Assembly (NCBI GenBank): GCA_028753945.1
Contig: JAPNXP010000013.1
Span: 3,720,001-3,784,000, forward strand
DNA from: Hexactinellida sp. DTS-2022
Lineage: Eukaryota; Porifera; Hexactinellida
Length of the DNA: 64,000 bases
Direction of reading: 5' to 3'
A model generated the notes under the pieces. That model was given only the letters and a program-made list of their open reading frames with translations, was not told the DNA's origin and did no database searches. Of this stretch, positions 56,293-64,000 are shown piece after piece (position 1 is the first letter of the stretch; each line of letters begins with the position of its first letter). Made by a program: the position numbers and the translations under genes.

Positions 56293-57330
56293 TTAGTTGT
56301 TGATGTATATACCACCCGGATAACTATCTTCTGCAATAGTATCTTCTACAATAGTATCTTCTACAATAGGATCTTCTTGCTCGATTGTATCTATCTGCCA
56401 TTGTAGCCTATGATCGATGCAAAAATTATGCAGCACCATTGTAGCTACTACTAATCGACAAACTCTCTCCGGGGTGTAACAGAGAGTCCCTCCAGTTTTG
56501 TCCATAGATCGCCATCTACTCTTCCAAACCCCAAAAGCGCATTCAATAGTTTTTCGAGATTTCAGAAAAGCTCTATTATAGCGCCTCTCCACTGGCGTGA
56601 TTGGAGAAATTATTGGTGTAAGGAGGTTAGGCTTTAGTGGATACCCACTATCGCCGAGGAACCATCCTTTGACAGTGGGTATATCTCCACTAGCAATCCT
56701 TCGATTGATACCAGACTGCCTCCAAATAAAGGCATCATGAGTGCACCCAGGCCATTTGGCGACAATATCAATAAATTTTAAATCGGTATCGCATATTGCT
56801 TGGACATTGATGGAGTGAAAGTTTTTCCTGTTGACAAATAGATCTTCGTTACAGGGAGGTGCTAAAATAGGTACATGTGTGCCGTCAATACATCCGAGTA
56901 CAAGTGGAAAGCCATTTAATTCCAAGAATTTTTGCTGTATTCGTAATTGATCTATTTGATTTGGGAAAACTATATAATCTCGGGCAAAAAAACATAGTGC
57001 ATCTGTCACTGTACGGATACATCGGGAAACAGAAACCTGGGATATCCCATGTGAAGTTGCGACAACCGTTTGAAATGAACCGGTGGCGAGAAATTGTAAT
57101 GTGACAGCTAATTGTGTGGGAGCTGGAATGGAATGTGATCGAATAGTTGATCGATGAAGGAATGTTACAAATTTTTCTTGCAGCTGAACGAACATATATT
57201 TAGTAACTCTGTAACGCGCGATAAATTCTGTATCATTATAAACATCAATTGGGTTGAGTCTATCACGAAATACTCTCTGTCGTGACAAACTTTGTGAAAG
57301 ATCGAGATCAAGTAGAAAAGCGAGTGCCAT
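56293..57330 (-). CDS. Harbinger DDE transposase, copy 5 (open)
   Basis: A 345-residue frame from MALAFLLDLDLSQSLSRQRV. Helix-turn-helix region RSTIRSHSIPAPTQLAVTLQ, then ATGSFQTVVATSHGISQVSVSRC. Nuclease with LGCIDGTHVPI (Asp), FLGDSGYPL (Asp) and RKTIECAFGVWKSRW (Glu). VERRYNRAF replaces the GERRYNRAF of other copies. The C-terminus carries a small EDTI(V/A) repeat (VEDTIVEDTIAED) not found elsewhere and ends GGIYINN rather than YFN. No break seen. Its own Myb-like partner is destroyed, so any activity would depend on another copy. Confidence 0.92.
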   Translation of the reverse strand: MALAFLLDLDLSQSLSRQRVFRDRLNPIDVYNDTEFIARYRVTKYMFVQLQEKFVTFLHRSTIRSHSIPAPTQLAVTLQFLATGSFQTVVATSHGISQVSVSRCIRTVTDALCFFARDYIVFPNQIDQLRIQQKFLELNGFPLVLGCIDGTHVPILAPPCNEDLFVNRKNFHSINVQAICDTDLKFIDIVAKWPGCTHDAFIWRQSGINRRIASGDIPTVKGWFLGDSGYPLKPNLLTPIISPITPVERRYNRAFLKSRKTIECAFGVWKSRWRSMDKTGGTLCYTPERVCRLVVATMVLHNFCIDHRLQWQIDTIEQEDPIVEDTIVEDTIAEDSYPGGIYINN

Positions 57331-57613
57331 AAAAGAAAGAATTGATAGTTGTTTTTTGTATATTGATAGACGTAGTTTATATATATATACTAGTTTCCAA
57401 GTTTAAGTTTAAGTTAAAGTTAAGTTAAAGTTTGAGTTTAAGTTTAAGTTTAAGTTTAAGAAGTTTAGTGAATAAGGCCCCAGGTCCTTAACTCAAAAAA
57501 TGTTTTACAGAACCCCAATTTTATTTCACCATTGGATTCATCAAAAGATTCTGCGTAATATGGGAGAAGAAGATTTTGAATAATGTGTTTTTCTTTGCTT
57601 TTATTCCTTACTA

Positions 57614-57784
57614 CAGTCGAAATCGGGTTTTTTGCCCCCCTAAATGCATGGAAAGAGGCAAAAAACCCGATACGCAAAAAAAACCCGTGTTTAACAATAT
57701 ACAGTTCTATGAGGTTATGAAGAAACAAGGAGAAGTAAGGAGGAAAAATAACCCGGAGAGGCAAAAAAAACCCGATTTCGACTG
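57614..57784. mobile_element. Mariner/pogo-type MITE, copy 2
   Basis: 171 bp, CAGTCGAAATCGGGTTTTTT to AAACCCGATTTCGACTG, TA on both sides. Same family as 51085-51262 with a different middle. Non-coding. Confidence 0.8.
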
Positions 57785-58308
57785 TACTGCTACATTTCGT
57801 CCTTCAGAAAATATTAAATCAAGGCTGAATTCGGTTAATACCGGTTAAGTGTTACGGATTTTAGTGATCTGTTAACCGATATGTTAATAATACAATTAGA
57901 CAGTGGCGCAAACAGTGGGGGGGGGGGCATGCGGCCCCCGTAAAAAGTTGAAGGGGGGCAACATTAATGGTGCGGGTGTTACCGTGCCCTCTGGATAAAA
58001 AATAAAATGTTCAATAAAATTTAGAATAGTAAATATACGTATAATTCATTCAAAAAATGTCATTTGTTGCAATCAAATTTTTTTTTGGGGCAAGCCTCCC
58101 AGACCCCCATAAAGTCGCTCGCTACACTCACCCCGCGCTCCCCCAACTTTAACCTCAGAATTGTAAAACTTTGCGCCTATGCAATTAGAAGTACAAATTT
58201 TGGGATAAAAGTGTTAATTTGCACGCATTTTGTTCAGAATATAATAATTGTTTATCTTATTACCCATAGTAATACGATATATTTTGGTGACAACAGTGTA
58301 GAAGGGAA

Positions 58309-58368
58309 GTCCGACAATTCGCACCACGACAATTCGTACCACGACTATTCGTATCACGACAATTCGCA
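58309..58368 (+). repeat. Tandem CACGACAATTCGTAC repeat
   Basis: Four near-perfect 15-base units (CACGACAATTCGTAC and variants). Related CGACGAAAATTCC motifs occur near 46850 and 50700. Confidence 0.7.
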
Positions 58369-59489
58369 CCCAATTTGATTGGCCAACTACTTTATCCCTA
58401 TTTTAATTTTAAATTATGGATTCTTACTTAATTAATTAACTAATTGTATCATTGACATTTCGAAATTCTAAATCTAACTTGCCACTCTTGAAAGCTTTGT
58501 TCTCAGGAAGGTGATAAATAGGTTTATAGTCTACTCTTTGAATAAAGTAAATTAAACACATTATAAAATTTGTCTTTTCCCATCAGAAACAGAATTTATG
58601 GTGAATCCAATGGTGAAATAAAAATTGCGGGTTTAGTATAACCGTGACCTTCGTTATATAAGGCCTTACTACTACTCCGAACCATGGATTACTTAAAGAC
58701 CATTGATTATTAGCAGACATATCTTTATCTCAATAGCTAGTAATCACAGACCTGAAAATGCATTATAATTATAGAAATTACTTATATAGAGCTCAGCTCT
58801 AGTAGAGTTCAGTTTTTCACTATGTGTATTCAGCACTGAGAAAGGTCAGTTTTTTTCCAGAGTTTGAAATTGACCTTTAGAAAGTAAGCCTGGGCTTTTA
58901 GTATGGGAAAAAATCTGAACTCTACAAAGCTCAGCTCTATATAAGGATTCCCATAATTATATAGGAAGTTAGGAACATGATATCAAGACATACATAACAC
59001 CCTTTAGAATTGTGATATATCACCATTTGATTACGTAATCGCTATTTTTCGTGGGAATTATCGTTCTTTTATAGCCTGCTTTTAACATAGTTAAACGCGT
59101 TATAAATGTTTAAAATTGGAACATGAGGATGTCCATAACTAGTTGAATGAAATATATCAAATTTATAATTAGAATGTTGACACATTCCTCGGTTGCCAGG
59201 GAAATGTATATTTCCTAAATGAGTCATAACTCAAAATCTATCTATTTTATGTAAACTATGCTAGTAATGATGGGAGTATGACATTTGTGTACAGAGACAT
59301 TTGTGTACATAGCTAGTGCGACGTTTGTGTACAACTAATGCGACGTTTGTGTACCTCTTGAAGTCCTTAAACCTCGTTAGTTTTGTGCATTATTTGGGCT
59401 ATTCTATTGTCCGGCTTACTATATACGAGTACTGGAGTACGTATATTGTAGGCTAATTTGTGAAACTTCATAGTCTAGGGAGAAAGTTA

Positions 59490-59601
59490 CAGTAAACTCC
59501 CGTTATAACGAACTCGGTTATATCGAATTCCCTTATATCGAAGTCCGGTTATATGGAGTAATTAACTGGGTCCCTTCGACTTCGATATAACGGAAGTTGA
59601 C
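59490..59601. mobile_element. Pogo/Tigger-type mini-element
   Basis: 112 bp from CAGTAAACTCCCGTTATAAC to CGATATAACGGAAGTTGAC, TA at both sides. Inside are TTATATCGAA repeats. The CAGTAAAC-CCGTTATAACG terminus is typical of pogo/Tigger elements. Non-coding. Confidence 0.75.
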
Positions 59602-60520
59602 TAGTTTAATTTTAATATATGAGTCACAACTACAATAAAGAGATATCAGTTGTGTAACAAGCAGAGAGTGGGTGATTTACACCAAATAGGTAAACAACAA
59701 AACAATCAACTACAAAATCATCCAAGGGTATTTATTGGTAAATATAATAATTGCTTAACGTTTACGAGAAGATTTATTGAATGCACAGGTAAAAAGTTCA
59801 GATATTTAAGTTGTTTAGATATGTCCTTAGCCTATCATGTAGTAATTACTACGAAAAGTTTCAAAATATTAAGTACTAGAATTTTATCATACACATTAAA
59901 ACTCAATGAAATTTGGTCCGGAATTGAATTTTGAACTGGGGGAATAGCCTATATAGAAACAAGTTTAAATGTATAAGGAAAATATCAACATTTGTTTATA
60001 TTTTTTTCTATAGGATTGTAGTAGAGAGACATGGAACTATATTGCATATTAATAGGAGATTCTAAATGACTTACAACGACTATTAAGCGAATATTATTAA
60101 CAAGCATGGTTAATATTATGACTTTAATGTACGTATAGAAAAAGATAAACAAAATCCAACATTATGTTGCGGTTTGGTTTAAACGGATTTATAGAGTAAA
60201 TTAGTGTGATTAAGATGATTTGAATAGATGTGGCGCACAAAGGGCGTCTTTTGGGAAAGCAAAGGGTCCACAGCCGCGCAGCCCAAGCAATCAAAGCGTG
60301 CTTGTTATAATAATATTCAAACACCAAATTAGATCAAATTCTCCAATTACGAATGTATTGGAAACATACGAGATCTGTGTACAATTTATCTCTGTGTATA
60401 AAGGTGGTAGATATAATTAATGATTTGCTTGTTCTATAATATAATTAATACACTATAAGCATATAATTACGCATAAAATTACTAAATTTACGGATAAAGT
60501 TGCGAGATTTGCTAGTGCTA

Positions 60521-62361
60521 CTAAAGAGACACCTTAAAAGCAATGCTTTTAAGGTAGGTGAGAATAGGTCTAGTGTAGTAATTCATTACCAAGCTAACCA
60601 TCGTGAATTCCTTTTCCAATGATGTTCTGGATTTTGTCGGGGGCTTTCCAGAATAGTATTGAGCTTGCCTAAGTTCTACACTAGATTGCTCAATCTTAAG
60701 TGCATCACAAAATTTCCAAAAGGTAGGGTGATGTGATGCGACGGTTGTCGAAAAGGCGCGGTGCCAGGCTTCTACTGAATTCGTAGTGGTAGGTATTCCG
60801 TAAGCCACTAAATCAAAATTGTTCCACATTTCAATTGGAAATAAAGGTGGATGGTAAACCCCAAATTCATCAATTTCTCCAACATAAATATCTCGAAAGT
60901 AATTATATACACCTAGTGCTTCAGGCGGAAGTTGACTTTTTAGGGTTTCAAAAGCTGTTAAAACAAATTGGGAAGGTAGATAAGCCAAAGCTGGTAACAT
61001 TCTAACATTGATTGAGAATTCTGTATTATTAGAATAGATTGTTTTCAATCCTGATCCTGGACCTTTCGATAAACGGATTGTGATAGATGGAAGAAGCAAC
61101 CTTTAAAGTTTGCCCTTGGCCAAACTTCTGCAAATGTGTTGATTGCGGCTTTTTCGAAATCAACTAAAAGAAATTGTGGATTAGAACCTGGACACAACTG
61201 TTGAATAATGTGCCACATTTTGCGATAATAGGAAGAGCTCTTTCCTGGCAGTAATATGTAAATAGAAGGAAGCAAATGTCCATCTCTGAAAGGGTAAGTT
61301 CCTCCAACTAGCGCATGGACCGTGTAAAGTTGTACGAATAGGCTAGGGACAACTTTAAATGTTCCGTCTGCCATCCATATTGTAGAATAGGATAGAATTT
61401 TCTTGTTTTCTTCAGTGGAAAACATGATAATTCTGTCTAATCCTGGTCCAGAATCATAGGCTAAAAAGTTATTTCCATGAAAATATCCAAAAGTTATTTG
61501 GATATTTTCATCAAAGTGGAGATCAAAAAGAGTGGTAGGATTTGTTGGCGCAGGTCTAATTCTTTGACAAATCTTTTTTTAACTTTTTTCACGTGATAGA
61601 AGTGTTTTAGCAATGTTAGAAAGTTGTCCTGACGCTTCTGCAATAATGCGATGAGGGTTATCATGCGATTCTAGGGCACTTCTCTTTACTCTTGCACGAA
61701 ATTCCAAAACTTCTTCTTTACCAATCTCTTCGCCATGGCAATGTTGGCCTATTAGTTTTATGACAGTTATCGCAGTTGTGTGAATACGGCCTTTGCAATT
61801 CTTCACCTGACAGCGCCATTGTTGTTTAGCCTTTGTTGCACGCTGAAAATTGTAGATATAGCCACAATATGATAATTTATCCCGCGATCTGGATGACTTT
61901 ATCAATTTAAAATCTAGATCATTTGCATGTGCAGATAGATCTCCAATTGCTTCGCTAGAATGGTCTAATGTTGAGTTGGTATCTTCTTGTAGTGGGTCAA
62001 TCTCAGATAAAAAGATAGAACTATCCGTGGGCGCCGTGAGTACATCATCCATATCAGCTAATGCACTTTGCAATTGTATTGCGTTCTCTGTAGCCTCTCT
62101 GTTTAGCGATTCCATCTGTTGCTGTCTACCATGGCAATAATTGTGGAAATCTGAAAGCTTCTCAAATACTTCGGAACTATTGATGAAAGTGATGTCATCT
62201 TCATTTGTACCTGTCCAAGTTAAGAGTCCGCTAAATTCTTGAGTATCTCCCCAATTCATCACTGCCACCTTTAAACTTTGAGTAATCAGTTTTACTTTGT
62301 ATGCAACTTTCAAATTAGGTTTTCCCAGAGTAACAAACGTATCATCTAGTCCTAGTGACAT
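60521..62361 (-). pseudogene. Mutator transposase with FLYWCH zinc finger (one stop, one frameshift)
   Basis: Starts at 62361 (MSLGLDDTFVTLG) or further upstream; a frame at 62558-62352 could be an N-terminal exon. A FLYWCH-type finger is at about 61915-61730 (LSYCGYIYNFQRATKAKQQW, then CQVKNCKGRI and H-x-H in GQHCHGE). The MULE nuclease domain is at about 61425-61060: STIWMADGTFKVVP (Asp), YILLPGKSSSYYRKMW, LLVDFEKAAINTF (acidic site), FKGCFFHLSQSVYRK (the family's C-x2-H-like end). The C-terminal part has VEAWHRAFSTTVASHHPTFW. An in-frame TAA (61579-61581, next to an A run) and a frameshift near 61050-61060 interrupt it. The enzyme would excise and insert elements with 9-bp duplications. 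Confidence 0.88.
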
Positions 62362-62738
62362 CTGTCTGAAAGTATCCTCGGGATTTCGAAATGGAAAACA
62401 ATGGCTATCAACACTTCTATTGGTATATCTATGAGCTCTGATACCACGTTAAAACTGTTATTAAGAGATTTCGCGAGTGCAATTCCATGAAGAGGAATCC
62501 ATTTGTTCTCCAAAAATAAGTTCCATGATATAGACAAATAATCCATTATTGACAACAAACGATGCGAAAGAATTTACTTATGACAGATTATTTATGTACT
62601 ACTACTATTCTTAATTAAAGCTAATTTATGAATATTATTTGTACACAAACGTCGCATTAGTTGTACACAAACGTCGCATTAGTTGTACACGAACGTCGCA
62701 CTAGCTATGTACACAAATGTCTCCCTCCGAGTAATGAT

Positions 62739-64000
62739 CTATCCCCAATTGGTAACTTCCTATTCACTGATAATACATTTTCTAGGCCTAACTTCAATAA
62801 TTTTTGAGATAATGAGTGTATTACCATATAAAGAATTAAGTGCTAATAATAATAATAAAAAACCAAGGCAGTAAGAGGGGGGGGGCTTCAGCTCCCCCTG
62901 TGATCATAAAATCCTCATAGGGGTTCCCCCTGAAATCCCTCTGACCCCCCAGTGCCCCAATGCCGAAAAATCCTGGCGCCGCCTCTGGTTTGGACAATTT
63001 AAGCTTAAGATGGTGTTTGTTATAATATTTTGTTATTAAACTAATTGTTGGGTAAATCTATATTATTAAAACTCGATTGTTGTGTGTGTGTGTGTGTTTG
63101 TTTGTTTGTTTGTTTGTTTGCTTGTTTGTTTGTCCGGATTGTATTAAAGTGATGGGGGAATAGAAACCGCATTTATAATTGAGATATAAACTAACTTCCA
63201 AATGTTATATTGGTGAACAAGTATGCTGAATTCGAATTTCGTATCTACAACCTTCTAATATGAATACGTATATGTTGTTGTTGTTTACACAAATAGGTAA
63301 ACAAATTAATGAAAATTCAAAATCAGCCTAGAACTTATCTTTCAATGTTATTATACAGGGTTGCCTTGGTATGGTAATCAGATTTCCTCTGTGGGGACCC
63401 CATATCGGAATTCCCATATAGATCCCCATAGGACACCCTTATGGATATAAATACAAGTGATACAAGGCCGTTACACCAGTTACGACATTTTCAATACTAT
63501 TTTTTTCTGAATTGTTATAGCAGCCTATTTGTATATGTGGAAAGTTGCAAATGGCGTACCAATGCAATGTTGCGACTGAAATAGCCATCAAATCTTGCAT
63601 ATTGATTTACCAGTTTAATTTTGATCCCTCCGACCCTCCGGACCTGTCATATTGAGGATAGGATCCGAGATTATAAAATTTGAATTATCACAATATAAAT
63701 TGGTCTCTAAAATTTCCATTCAGTTTTTGATATGGTTTGCTCAGAATTTAAGTATCTGCTATGCATTCTAACCCAACAGTCAACCTTCTAGCTTTAATGG
63801 GCGTAAGTTATAGCCAAAATGTGACAATTGAGTAGTAATAATTTGGTGTGGAATTTAATCTATTCCCATGAATACCATCTTATTCCTAGAGCTGTACCGG
63901 ATTAGAGATTTTCTACTCCGGCCCGATCCGGATATCCGGTGCTCAATTATCCGGTTATCCGGTCGGATATCCGGCTAAATATTTATTTAACAAATGATAC
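62739..64000. other. Gene-free end of the window
   Basis: A hAT-type terminus reading CAGAGGCGGCGCCAGG on the minus strand ends at 62986, with G/C-run DNA from about 62875. A GT and GTTT microsatellite lies at about 63078-63133, followed by the TTTGTCCGGATTGTATTAAA repeat block of 7.6 kb. At 63895-63985 CCGGATATCCGG-type palindromes mark the start of another small element cut by the window edge. No gene. Confidence 0.5.

Larger units (their letters stand above)
51933..57483 (-). mobile_element. PIF/Harbinger transposon, copy 5 (host of a Transib/RAG1-type element)
   Basis: Ends CTGGGGGGTTATTCACTAAA at 51933 and TTTAGTGAATAAGGCCCCAG at 57483, with AACTTAAACTT/AAACTAAGTT arrays next to them. 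The nuclease gene is open (57330-56293). The Myb-like gene is truncated where the element at 52362-55509 lies. Without that insertion the copy would be about 2.4 kb, roughly 400 bp less than copy 2, so some sequence has been lost around the insertion. Confidence 0.88.
57484..59271. other. Gene-free repeat mosaic
   Basis: 57484-57570 matches part of the long repeat near 2105-2175, and 58575-58650 is an inverted version of it. A hAT-type terminus CAGTGGCGCAAACAGTGG lies at 57901, and a CAAGGCTGAATTCGG terminus of the GGTTAACCG family at 57824. At about 59190 GAATGTTGACACATTCCTC matches the arms of the foldback at 38941-40000. No gene recognised. Confidence 0.5.
59272..62729 (-). mobile_element. 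Mutator-like element (MULE) with complete ends
   Basis: 3458 bp. Perfect 9-bp duplication AGTAATGAT (59263-59271 and 62730-62738). The inverted ends share GACATTTGTGTACATAGC, TAGTGCGACGTT and a 22-base unit with GCGACGTTTGTGTACAACTA, repeated once more at the right end. Encodes a FLYWCH plus MULE transposase on the minus strand. A small TA-flanked element (59490-59601) lies inside. The left third (59600-60500) shows no gene. Confidence 0.92.

Noticed and set aside
57901-62986. A single large hAT element between CAGTGGCGC and the CAGAGGCGG terminus
   Set aside because: The terminal sequences differ after a few bases, the 8-bp flanks do not match and no hAT transposase lies between.
1-64000. 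tRNA, rRNA or other structured RNA genes
   Set aside because: No cloverleaf with A and B boxes or other recognisable RNA gene was found by eye; a dedicated covariance search was not possible.

Overview
The window reads as a transposon-dense, AT-rich animal genome. Only one ordinary host gene is clearly recognisable: an uninterrupted 1407-codon gene for the largest subunit of RNA polymerase III (29233-33456, minus). Everything else that can be identified is mobile DNA or repeats. A THAP-type P-superfamily transposase, a Transib/RAG1-type transposase, a FLYWCH-type Mutator transposase, PIF/Harbinger elements and a Ty3/Gypsy element together point to a metazoan. Introns of about 60-100 bp in the 34-37 kb gene and the base composition would suit a compact early-branching invertebrate such as a sponge, but this is a guess.

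Layout. 1-3.2 kb: a long repeat with hairpin units and an inserted hAT-like element. 3.2-11.2 kb: gene-free, with small non-autonomous elements. 11.26-28.9 kb: a Harbinger cluster. Copy 1 (11264-13803) and a chain of four end-to-end elements (copy 2, a short derivative, copy 3, a second short derivative; 13877-25714) split an older repeat whose uninterrupted relative lies at 5419-5740. Copy 2 is in turn split by a Gypsy retrotransposon (16386-21210) with matching 153-bp LTRs. A decayed copy 4 follows and is split by a foldback element. 29.2-33.5 kb: the Pol III gene. 34.2-37.0 kb: a decayed HMGXB3/KDZ-like gene. 37.2-43.4 kb: a P-superfamily transposon holding four other elements, three of them with clean target-site duplications (TSDs). 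43.4-44.4 kb: a palindromic satellite split by a hAT-like element. 44.6-51.8 kb: Harbinger-like and hAT-like non-coding elements and a second copy of the 1-3.2 kb repeat. 51.9-57.5 kb: Harbinger copy 5 with a Transib/RAG1-type transposon inside it. 59.3-62.7 kb: a complete-ended but coding-broken Mutator element.

How the parts relate. Each coding Harbinger copy carries the usual pair of genes, a DDE nuclease and a Myb/SANT-like DNA-binding protein, arranged tail to tail. The nuclease is open from end to end in copies 2, 3 and 5; only copy 2 keeps both genes open. The non-coding elements (foldbacks, MITEs) were probably moved by transposases of the kinds seen here. In particular, two 787/785-bp foldbacks share their terminal bases and 7-bp TSD with the P-superfamily element. 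The most interesting items are the Transib/RAG1-type transposon, the P-superfamily system and the self-nesting Harbinger chain.

All calls were made by reading the sequence and recalling family features; no database search was run.
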